A stretch of DNA of 64,000 bases from contig OY754465.1 in assembly GCA_963575645.1 (NCBI GenBank), positions 55,761,901 through 55,825,900 on the forward strand, given 5' to 3'. Position numbers and translations under genes: made by a program. This document shows positions 10,161 to 22,033 of the stretch, piece after piece. Position 1 is the first letter of the stretch. Each line of letters opens with the position of its first letter. Under the pieces are notes generated by a model, which searched no databases, was not told the DNA's origin, and was given only the letters and a program-made list of their open reading frames with translations. This DNA comes from Xanthostigma xanthostigma. Its lineage: Eukaryota > Arthropoda > Insecta > Raphidioptera > Raphidiidae.

Positions 10161-10527
10161 TGGGTGCTTCTTAACAGCGTAGCAAACTGTATGCTATATT
10201 TTGAAATTAAAATTAATGTTTTCAGGAATTAATTCCTATACATGTTATTGAATGCGCTCCGGTTTACGAAGGCTCTCCTGTATTCATGTGTTTATTGTAG
10301 CCGAGTACCTACTACAGGGTATCAACAGGTTCATATCCAACGTCGTGGTAGTGAATCTAGAGATACTGTATGTTGTAATATCAGTATACTCTACCCATCG
10401 GTTTTATAGGTACCCTCTAGTTATTGCGTCCTTACCGTGTGTGTCGTTTTTAGGTGTTCTCAGGCGGATCGTGTATTTTTAATGATCTATTTGCCGTTCA
10501 ACGGTCAGATTAATCTTATGACTCGTA
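10161..10527. other. No recognised feature
   Basis: About 40 bases next to the LINE fragment may be more of it but I cannot align them. The rest has short open frames without recognisable protein character. Confidence 0.4.
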
Positions 10528-10801
10528 ATCGAGCGGTGTAGCGTAGTGGTGAGAGCACTAGACTCGCATTCGGGAGGTGCCGGGTTCGAATCCCGGCGGG
10601 AGCAGATGTGACTGGGCCTTTTTCCTGCTGCCTCTCGCCGAGAAACGGTAATTCCTGTACCGGCCATCTTGTTGAGGTTTTTCATGGTTTCCCTCAATAA
10701 TTCCAAATAAATATCGAGATGGCTCCTTATTCAAGGCCGATTACCTGTCAAACTCCTATATGCTCAAAATTTGCCTAACTTAATCCTAATGTCTCAAAAT
10801 T
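10528..10801 (+). mobile_element. tRNA-derived SINE, 3'-truncated copy
   Basis: The head has an A box (TAGCGTAGTGGTGAGAGC) and a B box (GGGTTCGAATCCC). A conserved body follows: GCTGCCTCTCGCCGAGAAAC, a TGGTTTCCCT block, then ATATCGAGATGG. It matches copies at 16133-16559 and 46321-46756 but stops before their last ~150 bp. The tRNA-like part has a CGC triplet at the anticodon position, but the anticodon stem is weak. Confidence 0.85.
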
Positions 10802-11330
10802 AGAACCCGGGCTATTTTTCGTGAATGTTTTGAGCAAGAACCAATCAGGAAACAGTATATTGTGATGTGAGCGACATGAACATATTGTTGAGCTTTAATT
10901 ATTTTGTACTATAGTTCATTACTCAATTTGCTGTAACCTTTTGTATTTATGTAATCTATTGTATTTCGTTTGTATAATTATCGTATTTTTAAATGCAGTC
11001 AATTCGTATTATTTTTTTAAACTGTACACTGCAATTTTATATGTAATTAAATAAATAAGTTTTCACAAAGAAATAATTGTAAATACTTCAGTTAAATATT
11101 CAAAGGTCCAGAAATCTACAGAAATTCAACACATATGCCCACAAATACACATAGTGTGCGTTCTGTTCAGAGACAGAACTGTCACTTCATGCGCACCAAA
11201 CCGATCTCCGAAACACGCATCGTGTGAAGCGAGCACATAAAAGTCATCACGAGACCCAGCGTCACAGCACGCTTGGAACCTAGCAGCCAAATCTAGCAAG
11301 GGATCTAGCGACAAAACCAGTCTCTTATAG
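10802..11330. other. No recognised feature
   Basis: AT-rich to about 11100, then a moderately GC-rich 200-bp stretch (11110-11330) with a 62-codon minus-strand open frame that resembles nothing I know. Confidence 0.4.
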
Positions 11331-11620
11331 AGTTGGGGAATAAATAACTTTACGATGAAAAAATCACTTTGACCAGCTGTCTAAAATGATCACTGTGATC
11401 TGACAAAAGGTAACTACGTTCCAAAGTAACGTATGTTGTTCCATGTCATCGCAATCACGACGGTCGCTCCAGCCGAGTAGTCGACGTAACGTCTGACCGA
11501 GTGCTTGCTCGGTCGGGATCGACGTGACATAGTCACGATGATTTTTCACTGTGATTTTGTGTGTAACTGGAATAACAGTCACTGTGATCACATAGTAACG
11601 ACTTTTCCCATGTGTACTAG
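11331..11620 (+). repeat. Interspersed repeat R, copy 1
   Basis: It opens with GAGTTGGGGAATAAATAACTT and contains TAACGTATGTTGTTCCATG, CGCAATCACGACGGTCGCTCC and several GATCACTGTGATC-like palindromes. The same sequence in reverse orientation occurs at 24040-24240 and 24815-25083. No coding capacity was seen; it may be a MITE, but the termini are not clear enough to classify. Confidence 0.7.
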
Positions 11621-11904
11621 CCTCGTGTGCAGCGACTTTAACAATAGAAATAACAACGCAGACAGTGCGACCACCGAACCCTACAACCACATTAAAGTCA
11701 AATCCTTTAATCCTCTCTTAACTGCACTATTTTATTACTACATTATGCATTTATCCATAACAAAACCACAATGGCACTTAACCGTTGCAATAGCATAAGC
11801 CAAAGGTATGTGGTAGCACATAATCACACATATGTAACACTGGTGACGTCACTGTTATGTGTGGGGCTCAAAAAAGTGTTGTGGACGCATGCCTGTATTT
11901 ATAT

Positions 11905-12437
11905 TAGTGATGTGCCGGATCGTTTAAAATGTATATCCGCGGATACGGATCTGAATGCGGATATTTTGTTTCAAGATCCGCGGATACGGATACGGATCTT
12001 AACTTTCTTAAAGTACGCGGCGGTAAATATTGCACATCGACCTTTGGAAAGAGACTATCTGTTATGGGAAAAAGTTATTGACCTCTTTAAGAGTTAACTC
12101 TCATAACAGATTGTCTCTTTCCAAAGATCGATGTGCAATATCTCATTATAAAGACAGTTTTTTAGTACCTTTGAGTTATGTACTATTGGTATGGTACTCA
12201 CTACGGTAAATGTTTGCAATATAAAGGTGCCAAATACGATTTTAAAAAATAAAAAATAATCTGAACGGAATTTAACAGTTTTTCATTATTACCTAATCAC
12301 CTATATATATAAAACTTCATTTATGAATTGAAACTTAATAAGGTAAAAGATCCGTAAAAGATCCGCCAAAAACTAACGGATACGGATCTTTCTTCTTCCT
12401 CGGATATTCGCGGATACGGATATCCAGCACATCACTA
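11905..12437. mobile_element. hAT-type MITE
   Basis: Ends TAGTGATGTGC and GCACATCACTA form a perfect 11-bp inverted repeat. The 8-bp duplication ATTTATAT lies at 11897-11904 and 12438-12445. Subterminal regions carry repeated GGATACGGATC / ATCCGCGGATA motifs, typical of hAT transposase binding clusters. The centre holds a 39-bp inverted repeat. Confidence 0.9.
12028..12140. repeat. Inverted repeat inside the hAT element
   Basis: Arms at 12028-12066 and 12102-12140 are complementary over 39 bp with one or two mismatches, separated by 35 bp. It would form a stable hairpin and may be a separate insertion in the hAT element. Confidence 0.75.
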
Positions 12438-12447
12438 ATTTATATTA

Positions 12448-12753
12448 TCCCATCAAAAACATAAATGTGAAAAAAATTAGCCAAGTACAATATCATAAAT
12501 ATTATTTTCATACTGTGAAAAATGGGGCCATATCTCATTATAAAAAGAATTGAAATCTAAAGCGGTGCCAAGTTTTTGTGTTTTATATTATGATTTATAC
12601 CTAATTTTCATGTTTACATGTGTGAAAACTTGGCACCCTTTTAGATCTCAATTCTTTTTGTAATGAGGTATGGCCCCATTGTTCACAGTATGAAAATAAT
12701 CTTCTTAACATTGAACTTGGCTTCCTTTTTTCACATTTATGTTTTTGATGGGA
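12448..12753. mobile_element. Foldback element, probably Tc1/mariner-like MITE
   Basis: Arms of about 120 bp start TCCCATCAAAAACATAAATG and end in its complement, with TA on both sides (12446-12447, 12754-12755). The arms include TTGGCACC and TATGGCCCCA blocks. It begins immediately after the right duplication of the hAT element at 11905-12437. Confidence 0.75.
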
Positions 12754-12928
12754 TATCATTACTTTTAGTAAAGAAATTATTATTATTTATCATTCAAAAG
12801 TGATATTTGTAAAATTAATCTTTTTTCCTGTATAGTTTTCTTTTTCGAAAGGCGCTAAATGTTAATAAAAAATCATTGCTTGGAAAATATTTCAAATCTT
12901 AAAAATTCATTTTTTTCTGTATACCTAC

Positions 12929-13484
12929 CAGCGTTGCCAGTTTTTTTTTTGCCAAGTCGGGATTTTGGAACTCTTTGAGTGAAAACAGCGGGATTCTTTC
13001 GTCGAAAGCGGGACATAGTAAAAAAAACGTATAAGTATAATCAGAAGTTTTCAAATACCTATTTATCTTTTTATTTGAATTAAAATTACGTTTACGTGAC
13101 AATAGATAGCAAAAATAGCCATAGAAAATGTATTTTAATAAAAATATAATATTTTAAATCAGATTTACCCTATCGTTAAATAGTTGAGTCTTATTCGTCT
13201 TCAGAATAAAATTTAAAAAAAACCATCAAAATCAAAAAAGTTTTATTCATTAGAAAAATATGGCGTTTCAAACAATAGTCTGTGGAGTGAGTGTTTACAA
13301 ATTGCAACTTACAATCAGAGAATAATTATTTATAAGAATTACTTATTCATGATATTTCTGTGAAGATTTAGCTTCTTTTAAAGTTATCCCCGAAAAGCGG
13401 GACTGAGCCTGTCCCGCGCGGGTCATTTAATTTTGATTTAAAAATCGGGACGTCCCGCCAAAATCGGGACGTCTGGCAACGCTG
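12929..13484. mobile_element. hAT-type MITE
   Basis: Terminal inverted repeats CAGCGTTGCCAG and CTGGCAACGCTG are perfect over 12 bp. A perfect 8-bp duplication, ATACCTAC, lies at 12921-12928 and 13485-13492. Subterminal GCGGGAC motifs are repeated near both ends. It carries no transposase. Confidence 0.9.
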
Positions 13485-13492
13485 ATACCTAC

Positions 13493-14255
13493 ACATAATT
13501 ACCTATCTGGACGCCAAATTTCAACTTTCTATAGGTTATCTGGAAATACGTGCTGTCTATTATACTTGAGGGGTATAGTGACTTTTTTTCAATTTGTATT
13601 TTGCCCGTATACCTTGGACATAGCTCATAATCAAGTTCTAGGTGCACATAGAGCTATAAAAGTAGATGAAAATAAATGTTAGAAATAGTTAACTCGAGTA
13701 ATAAACATTTTATTCATAATAACAAAATGCACTTCACAGTAAAACATTGTTGGTGTACAAAGTTAGCTCTTAAAATATGGTACAGTACGGTCAACAAGTT
13801 TTTAATTAATAGACTTTTTCACCTGCATGTTATATATTAAGTGTATGTATATGCATGTACGTATATCTATCTATGTTTTGGATATTTCCAAACTAATTTT
13901 CATCCACTTCCAGAGGTCTGAATAATTTGAAATTTTGCACACGTATTAAGCACCCATGATAATACAATAAATTAAATAAACATTTGTAAATGTATAAATA
14001 ATTTATGTAAATTAATTACTTAACTTGTAAAATTAGTGTAAGCAGGCTAACGAGTCGTGGTTTTTAGTTAGATAATTAAAATTGTAGTATAAAAAACTTA
14101 TAAAATAAGCTTTTATAAAAGTAAAAAATAATTTTTAAATATATATCTAATGATTTAGTTCAACAGCGATAGGATGTTCCTCAAATGCGATATAATTTAA
14201 TTTTTTGAAAAAGTCATTCTCTTTTTTAGTTTATTAAAAAAACAAATTATACCTA
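13493..14255. other. AT-rich, repeat fragments only
   Basis: Holds a TTGGATATTTCCAAACTAATTTT-type segment and, near 14115-14215, a block shared with 34150-34250 (GTAAAAAATAATTTTTAAATAT). No gene seen. Confidence 0.4.
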
Positions 14256-15282
14256 TTAAACTAATATTATAGACAGATAAAGAGGTAAAGTTTGTAAGTT
14301 TGGATGTAGAAGGTAATTTCCGAAATATTTTCATCAATATTTAGAATGAACCTTCAGGATGGAGACAGATCATATATTATCGCGAAAAGGTTATACACCC
14401 TCGACCGATTAGTAAAAACTGCGTCCGTATTTTGTTGTAATAAAAAAATGTTATATTACTTGGTAAATTATTATTTCTTATGGAAATATTATATCCTGTA
14501 GATCATAGCTTTATTTTTCAATATTTAAGAAATTAATATTTAAAAATTTGACATAATCTAAAGTTTTGACTGTAGCAGTATATTTAATTAAGCCCAATGA
14601 ACACGCAAGATTTTATCTTACGTTTTGTTTTTATGAACCTTTGAACCGTTAGACGTATAGTTTTTGAGTAATTGGATATTAAAAATGCAGTTTTTAATAC
14701 ACGGTTAATGAAATAACATCCAATTTTCAAATTTTAGTTATTAGCAACGTCAAAAAAATTATTTAATAAAAACAACATTTATGAAAAACTTTTCGTGTAA
14801 TCTGGTTTTCATGGTGATATAATTCAAATCTAGAAAATAGAGATTTTGAGAGTTGTTTCGAAAATTTTTAATTAATATTTCTCCAAAACTACACGGAAAA
14901 ATTTAGATTTTTTAATTTTTACGTTATCTAAAAGAGTCAAGCTTTCGATTAATCAGTTTTTTTTAAATTTGTCTATAGCCAATTTGGTTTAATCTTATTT
15001 TTATATACACTTCCGGTCAGTCTTCTCATTTATCACTGTGTTAAAAATCGCATTTTTAATAATTAATAACTTGAAAACTAGACGGTCAATGTTTTTTAAA
15101 AAATGCAGTTGAATGTATGAGATATTCATAATTAACATATTAAAATTTCAGCGTATTATCTATACATTGCTCTATCGGGCGTATCACCTTAAAATAAAAG
15201 CGCTTTCCGTAGGGACAAATTTTGGAACGTAAGTCGACGAAAAAACGATGGCAATCTACAAATTCGGATCAGGCCGCTAATT
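14256..15282 (+). mobile_element. Possible old Helitron, same family as 44085
   Basis: The left end (about 14256-14370) matches the 5' part of the 44085-44334 and 52227-52463 Helitrons (GAGGTAAAGTTTGTAAGTTT). The right end (about 15238-15282) matches their 3' part (AAACGATGGCAATCTACAAA, then CCGCTAAT in place of CCGCTAGT). The ~870 bp between are unrelated AT-rich sequence, so this is either a longer family member or two relic ends. Confidence 0.35.
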
Positions 15283-16118
15283 AATTATACTATAAGGAAG
15301 TTTTGAGACATACCCAATAATAATAATAATAAATCGCGAGCAAAAGGTATATATCTTTATACCCACGAGTACACCTTTGGCATTCGGAACAAGCGGGACA
15401 GGGTCGCTAATACTACTTTCCCTGACAATTTTATCCTGTCAGGAATGGACTTAGTTTTCTTACGATCCACGCTTGGACTATTACGATTTCGGTTATTCAC
15501 AGGCGAAATTTATTTTTTTCAAACTTTGTGTGACGATCGCCAATTCTTTTAAAAACGAATAAATTACGGCCATTATAATTACGTATAAGAAATATTATTT
15601 TCAAACACGTCTAATTTTATAACTTTTAAATTACTTTTGATTGCAGTATCGCATGTGCTTAAAAATGGACATAATATTAATTTTATATTTAGCGTGTAAA
15701 CACAAACTTACTACATATATGTATACCTTCTACACACAGTGTTATCGGTTCCGTAAGTTGTAACAATCGGGAGGTCATTTTGCGTAAAAAAACATTATAT
15801 TAATATAACTGCTATTTTACATTATTTTCACGGCCAACTTGTTTTATTTTTTAGTGTTCCGTGTTAACGAAACATGGAATCACTTGTGCGAGCGTCTGTC
15901 ACAAATTATTTTCTCTGAAACTATTTGACGCAAAAATTCGAAATTTGGGACAGAGATAGAGTGCGGTGGCTCGATCACAGACGTGAAATACAAAAAGTTG
16001 AATTTTGATTCTGGAAGTGAATTTCAGGTGAAATGGAAAAAAAATATTTTTCAGTGTATCGTGTAGGTGTCGAAAGCTTATGGAATTCAATAATATATTG
16101 GTTGTATTTTTATTTTCT
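15283..16118. other. No recognised feature
   Basis: AT-rich. A hairpin-like TCCTGTCAGG/CCTGACAATT area near 15420 and a short segment near 15860 (GTGTTCCGTGTTAACG) look repetitive, but neither can be classified. Confidence 0.35.
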
Positions 16119-16132
16119 CATTTTTTAATAAT

Positions 16133-16559
16133 AATAATAATTCGTTTAGCGTCCGTTTTTCGACTTTATGTCATAACAGACGCCATTCGCACCATTACTA
16201 TTTTTTTATCTACCACACTTCCCGTTATTTTCTAAAATTTTTAAACTTCAACTTAATTAATAGCAATGGGCGAATGAAGGAATTTTTAGGAAATTAGGAT
16301 AAGGTAGGCAAATTTTGAGCATAGGAGTATGACAGATAATCGGCCATGGCCTTGAATGAGGGACCATTTCGATATTTATCTGGAATTATTGAGGGAAACC
16401 ATGGAAAACCTCAACAAGATGGCCGGTACAGGAATTACCGTTTCTCGGTGAGAGGCAGTAGGAAAAAGTCCTTGTCACATCTGCCCCCGCCGGAATTCGA
16501 ACCCGGTACCTCCCGAATGCGAGTCTAGTGCTCTCACCGCTACGCCACCCCGCTCGGTT
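16133..16559 (-). mobile_element. tRNA-derived SINE, full-length copy
   Basis: On the minus strand it starts GAACCGAGCGG with A and B boxes, continues through the shared body and ends in a conserved 3' segment (GTGGTAGATAAAA, then AACGGACG-type) with an (ATT)n tail. A 14-bp duplication, CATTTTTTAATAAT, flanks it at 16119-16132 and 16560-16573. The tail suggests mobilisation by an I/CR1-like LINE (inference). Confidence 0.9.
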
Positions 16560-16731
16560 CATTTTTTAATAATCTTTGGGGAAAAACGCTTAAAAGCTGC
16601 TTATTAAAGGGTGCATTTAATTGGGTGCAGCTGTTTAATTGACAATAATAAGTCAAGCGTGCGTAAAGAAGTTTCACTTCAAAAAAATCTAGGAAGAAAC
16701 CCCCGAACCCCTCTAAGGGACTCTGCCGCCT

Positions 16732-17961
16732 TAGAATAGAATAGAATAGAAATATATCTTTATATAAAATTCCAATGGAATGTTATAGTTATAGCGTCAA
16801 GTAGGTACATTAAAATTACACAAAGAAAATTTGAATAAAAAGATTTATATTAATATTTAAAATCATTAACTGAATATAAACAACATGATTGCAATCTTTT
16901 CTTTAATTCAGACTTAAATTTAGAATATGGCATTGCAGTTAAATGTGACAGTAGAGTGTTGTGTATTCGTAGCGCCGCACACTCAGGACTATTGAAAAGT
17001 AGTGTTAAGTTACACTTAGGTAAAATGATTTTCTTATTGTGACGTGTTTGGTAATTATGTTTAGTACAAGAAAGAGAAAATCTATTTTTATGTTTTTGTA
17101 TATAGCACAAAGAAAAATATATGTACATTGAAGGAACAGTTAAGATGTGATGTTTCACAAAATACTCCTTACAACTATCTCGAAAGCCAAGATTAAAAAT
17201 AGTTCTAATGGCTTTTTTCTGCAGCAAAAAAATTCTATTGATCGCGGAGGTGCTACAGCCCCAAAACATGATTCCATATTTGACGTGTTGGAAGAAATAT
17301 GCGTAATAAGTAGTCAGGTCTAAATTAAGATCATAGCAACTATGATGTATTTTTCGTAGCGCAAATAAAGATCTTGCTAGCTTAGAACTTAAATTGGAAA
17401 TGTGTTCAGTCCAGTTTAGGGTAGCAGAAATAGTCACACCTAAAAAGTTGAAGGAATGTGTTTTTTCTAGCGGAATGTTATTAGATACTACGGTCAGATT
17501 AATATCCCTATTTCCCTGAGGAGTATGAAAAACCATGTACTGAGTTTTACTCAGATTTAAGCATAAAGAGTTATCGTGGCACCAATAAGAAAATTCATCA
17601 ATAGATGATTGAACCTTATTTTGAAGTTCGAGTGGATTGTTAGCAACCGATATGAAGCAGGTATCGTCAGCATACATCACTAAACGATCACAAGTTACGC
17701 AAGAGGACAGGTCATTAATATACAAGATAAAAAGTATTGGGCCCAAAACGGACCCTTGAGGTACGCCAGTTGTAATACTTTTGGGCTCAGATGTTGAACT
17801 AGCAATGCGGACGAGTTGCTCACGATTTGATCCAGTTTAATGCATTACCACGTATCCCAATATGTTGAATTTTTGTTAATAACCGTTTATGGTCGACTGT
17901 ATCGAAAGCTTTGCTTAGATCACAAAAAACAGCTGAAACATATTTCTTATTGTTAATAATA
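16732..17961 (-). mobile_element. 5'-truncated Jockey/CR1-like LINE
   Basis: It contains the C-terminal half of a reverse transcriptase ORF, a short 3' UTR and a simple tail of TTCTA repeats (16732-16751). The pentamer tail resembles CR1-group 3' microsatellites. It is truncated within the reverse transcriptase and no flanking duplication was identified. Confidence 0.8.
16850..17961 (-). pseudogene. LINE reverse transcriptase, broken C-terminal half
   Basis: The open part (16850-17746) encodes 298 aa beginning at MGPILFILYINDL. It shows the catalytic MYADDTCF, then WCHDNSLCLNLSKTQYM, FLGVTISATLNW and VKYGIMFWG in the normal order, ending with a KSELKKRL tail. Upstream in other frames are GVPQGSVLGP and motif A ([13 protein letters not shown]). 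A small deletion near 17830, after NWIKS, shifts the frame. The endonuclease and N-terminal half are absent. Confidence 0.8.
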
Positions 17962-18068
17962 GGCCTTCGGAGTTATTTATCCCGGTGCTCTTTTAGATAC
18001 CTCATCCGCCCCTGCCCAAGAATGAGGTTATGGTCGAAGTCCAGCCCGATATCCAAGTCGACTTTATA

Positions 18069-18639
18069 CAGTATGTAAACACGTAAGGTGCACATAGGGA
18101 AATTAACATTGGGAAAAAATGACTGGATCAAAGTGAGCCTTGAAATCTTGGTTTTTCAATTTGACAGATAATATTCTTTTACAAAATGAATGTGTATACT
18201 ACCGAAGAAAATATTCAAATGATTACAACATAATCGGACTTTTTTTATTAATGGGACATAAAATTCCCAAAAATACTTAAATATGGTGCGAGATCAAATA
18301 TCTCCGCCTATTCGTGTTGAACCTAAAGACATTGGGTCACTGTTTTACCAACGCGCATACGTCATACCAGTCAGACAATTTTGGAATGAAATGTTTCCAA
18401 ACAATGTTGTTTTTTTGTTTTATTTTTGTACAAAAAAATTAAAATAATGATTTATAAGAGCTTTTTATTAGTCAAAAAAGCCAAGTAAAATAAAAATAAA
18501 TCAAAATAAAATAGAAATCCTCAAGATTACCACGATAATTCAATAGAAATAACAATTAATGCAGTCGTGGCTAACTCTGGTCCAAGTATTTTTTCCCAAT
18601 GCTAATTTCCCTATGTGCACCTTACGCGTTTACATACTG
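18069..18639. mobile_element. Tc1/mariner-type MITE
   Basis: Inverted ends of about 65 bp, beginning CAGTATGTAAACACGTAAGG and ending in the complement, with TA on each side (18067-18068, 18640-18641). Total length is 571 bp; the interior is AT-rich with no transposase frame. Confidence 0.8.
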
Positions 18640-19776
18640 TATACCTAATATATTATGCAAGTATATATAGGGAGAAACTACACGGCTTAACGAATTCCTC
18701 GAACCATAGAGAAACTTTAACAACAAAAGGAATAGTTTGTCGGGCAGAAATATCCAACTATATACAGTCTATTACAATTTACAAAGTTGTTAATAATCTG
18801 ACCGACTCACGGTTAAACTTCTAACAATCTCATGTTCAATGTGGACTTATAGAGTATGAATATATGATACGGACGTCGGACGTCTTTTAAATATACAGGG
18901 TGTCAATTCGATCGTGTCCGATAACTGTGAGAAAATATGTAATCCAATTTAAATAACGCCCGCTACACAGTGGGCGAAGCGGGCCCTCGCCCACGTCTTC
19001 GCACGAGACTTTCCTGTGTGGTGACGTAGTGTTTTGTCGCTCCTGAGCGAGTCGTTCATAATGAACGACTCCTATCTCGGAGCGGAGCGAGTCGCTCTTT
19101 TTTTTGTGAATGACTCACTTCGAGCGCCATTGCTTTGTGCTGAGCTATTCTGTACTGTTGCATTCGCACATTTACGGAGCGCACACAGCACAGACCAACT
19201 AGTGAATTTTACACGTACGGAGTTATCTTTGCTGAGTCATTTAATGTTGAATGACACACTGTAAGTGTAATAGTACTAAGCTTACAATGACTTAAACCAT
19301 TCACATTGATGGATATAATATTGTAGCAACAAACATTATTATTTTTAAGCTTTTATTATACTTTATAGTTTATCCGAAATGCGAATAATATAAGATCAGA
19401 ATCATATGAAAATGAGCTCAGAGCTGAGTGTGTGTATTGTGCTGTGCAATGCTACGTGACACTTGGGAATAATCGAATATTTTAATCGTTTGGACACAAT
19501 ACCCACCCTCACCACCTCACCCCTTAGCAGGGGGAGGGAGTGATCTTTATTTTTTAAATAGTAACTCCCATTTTTAAGTCAGATATTTTTTTTTTGTGAA
19601 AAGAAATGTTATTTCTTTAATTCGGCTCGTAGTTTTTTACCAAAACGCTCTTTAAACAATCATTGCTAACAATTTGCAAAGAAACTACAAGCTAAATTAA
19701 AAAAAAATGCAGACATAAGATGTTCATTTTCACATAAAAAAAATTCGATGAGAAAAAAACATCTAGGTGTAATATA
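18640..19776. other. Unclassified, with a 23-bp palindrome
   Basis: Contains a lone mariner-like end (TACAGGGTGTC near 18896) and a moderately GC-rich stretch (18950-19210) rich in GAGCGAGTC motifs. Within it, 19049-19071 is a perfect odd palindrome centred on A. No gene is supported. Confidence 0.4.
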
Positions 19777-20211
19777 CAGTGTAAACGTCACGCGATATAA
19801 CGACAAACTCCTTAAAACGTCGAAATTACTTAACTCTAGTTGATTTACCTTGTTGCTCATACAATGATACACTCTAAATAACGACAACAATACGTCATCA
19901 TTAAGCAATAAACAGTACTTGTTTGTAATTTTGTTGCTTTGCTGTCGGCATCATGCGTACCGAAGATTCTAAGAAATTCGTTCTTTTGTTTGTTAGGATT
20001 ATCTTTCATATGTTTATCTCAGCTGCTTATCGATAAGTTATCATACTCTTAGTTGCCCACAAATTTGCAAGCTGTGAACATGGCGAGTAAAAGAAAAGCT
20101 TTGTGTATTGAAAATATTAATGGATTATTTCTTCTCTCCGTTTAACGACGACTCTCAATAACGCCACAAAGTGTACAGTCCCTTGAGTGTCGCTATATCG
20201 AGTTTACACTG
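19777..20211 (+). mobile_element. Pogo/Tigger-like deletion derivative, copy A
   Basis: Ends CAGTGTAAAC and GTTTACACTG, flanked by TA at 19775-19776 and 20212-20213, with subterminal TATAACGACAAACTCC matched by TAACGACGACTCTC near the right. At about 20081 it encodes MASKRKALCIENI, which resembles the start of CENP-B-domain transposases of the pogo group, then runs into stops. A second copy is at 29042-29786. Confidence 0.8.
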
Positions 20212-20227
20212 TATAATGTATATTATA

Positions 20228-20993
20228 CAGATTGTATCAAATCAAAACAGTCCATAGAACATTCTGTGTGTAAGACAGAGACGATATATAAAGCAGTAAG
20301 TAAGAATGAGATAAATGATCGCTAATAGTTACTGTGGTTACGTAAATAAATAATTATAATTCGTATTATTATTTATATCTGGTACAAAAGTTTTAACAAT
20401 ACTTTTAATAATTAATTTATTAAATGTTCAAAAAGACCTCCACGTTCTGCCAAACAATATCCTAATCGATTATAAATATTTTCCCTCACATTGGCTGACA
20501 TGCATTGGAAATCTGTATTTTCAATTCGTTCAAATTATTAGTTCTATTTTCTTGAAAGCCATAAATTTTGGATTTTACAAATCCCCATAAAAAAATTTTT
20601 TTTTCGGAGATAGGCAACCATTTGATTAAAATTCTCGTATGACACTGCGAATTGTTGTTTTAGACGAAGACAGTATGTTTTCAAAGGCAGCTACAAATAA
20701 ATTTATTATGTCGGCGGTTGAATTACCACCATAAAACCATTTAATTATTTAGATTTTTTCCCGAACAGTATAAATAGCCATTTTATCAATAATTTCACTA
20801 GTAAATACTGACATTTGATAAAGTTGTGATTTTTACTGGAGAAAACAAAGACGATACTATCAGATTGTATAACCACAGTAACCAGCTATTAGCGATCATC
20901 TCCTTCTTACTTACTGCTTTAGTGCTTTATATAATATCGTCTCTGTCTTACACACAGAATGTTCTATGGACCGTTTTGATTTGATACAATCTG
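20228..20993. mobile_element. Tc1/mariner-type element with transposase remnant
   Basis: Inverted ends of about 115 bp begin CAGATTGTATCAAATCAAAA, with TA at 20226-20227 and 20994-20995. The interior keeps a minus-strand remnant (about 20420-20620) reading FFLWGFVKSKIYGF and, after about 40 residues, a decayed tail. FLWGxxKSxxY is the pattern near the C-terminal catalytic D of this superfamily. It is a non-autonomous deletion product lying directly beside the pogo-like copy A. Confidence 0.8.
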
Positions 20994-20995
20994 TA

Positions 20996-21689
20996 TATAA
21001 ACATTTTCAAAAATTGTTTCAATTTGTTCAGGAGGCTATGAGACGTCGAGAAATTTTGTTCCGACCCCTAGGTCTCGCCCCAACCGACCGACGCGACGCC
21101 AATGGTGCTTTATGGCAAATGCACTAAAAACTAATCGTGACCTCCAGATAATTTATCCCATAAAACACCTCTATTGTCAAGCGTCTATAATACGTCAATA
21201 TCTATTTATCCATCCTCTATACTCTCCAGCTTTTCGGAAATTCCAGTATTCAATAGGAAAAAATAAACCATACGTCTTTCAAAAGTGAATTAATAAATTT
21301 CCTTTTTCCGCACACGAGTTTTTCCGGGCGCGTGAAACATGTATTTAATTTATGAACAGACCATTAAACCGAGAATAATTTTTCACCCAACCGATAATGT
21401 ATCTTATATACTGTATATATCGGGGATAGTTTGCTTTAAAAACAACAAAAACACCATTTGTCTGCAGTAGCCAGGCAGCTACCCACTCGTCCTCCCACCG
21501 CCCACCGATGCTTTCTTTCTTCCTTCCGACGAAGGTGTGTTTTATTGCAGAGAGAGGCCCGTCATAGGAATCTAGACTATGACCCAATTGAAATTATGTC
21601 AGGCTGTCGTTTTTAAAATACTCAATTATAGTATGACTAGTCGGTACCCGCAGTTCCGCACGCGATTGAGATGAAACGATGTTTTTGTT
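20996..21689. other. No recognised feature
   Basis: Mixed composition with short, unsupported open frames. No repeat structure noted. Confidence 0.4.
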
Positions 21690-22010
21690 ACCATTCCAAC
21701 ACAAGTGGGGAATGGTAGTAAGGTCAAAATTAACATTTGAAAATTTGACTTCGTTTTGAGGTCACCCGAATAAAAAAAAAATTTGGAAAAAATATTTTTG
21801 TCTGTATACCTACACGATACAGGTCAAACAGATTAGTGGATGGAAATCAAATTTTGGGAAGATGTTTGATATGAAAATATGAAGATGCCTATTGTTTTTG
21901 GGGAAAGTCGGCGCATGCGCAAAAGAGACATATTATGCTGTAACGTTATTTTTTATATAATAATGGTATACTTTTCATAACTGTTTCAGAAAAAATGTTG
22001 CATATTTTTT
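21690..22010 (-). repeat. Interspersed repeat family X, copy 2
   Basis: Begins TTACCATTCCAACACAAGTG and contains CAAATTTTGGGAAGATG, GGCGCATGCGCAAAAGAG and ATAATGGTATACTTTTCATAA, in reverse orientation to 2610-3090 and 38639-39180. Probably a non-autonomous element; the termini are not defined here. Confidence 0.65.
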
Positions 22011-22033
22011 CAAGAGAAATCATAAATTATGAT

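Noticed and set aside
10557-10605. Functional tRNA gene at the SINE head
   Set aside because: Pol III boxes are good but the anticodon stem does not pair, and the sequence continues into the conserved SINE body.
16346-16528. 60-codon open frame, repeated at 46351-46533
   Set aside because: It is the translation of the SINE body in antisense; repeated only because the SINE is.
18891-18930. TACAGGGTGTC mariner-like terminus
   Set aside because: No matching opposite end was found, so no element can be bounded.
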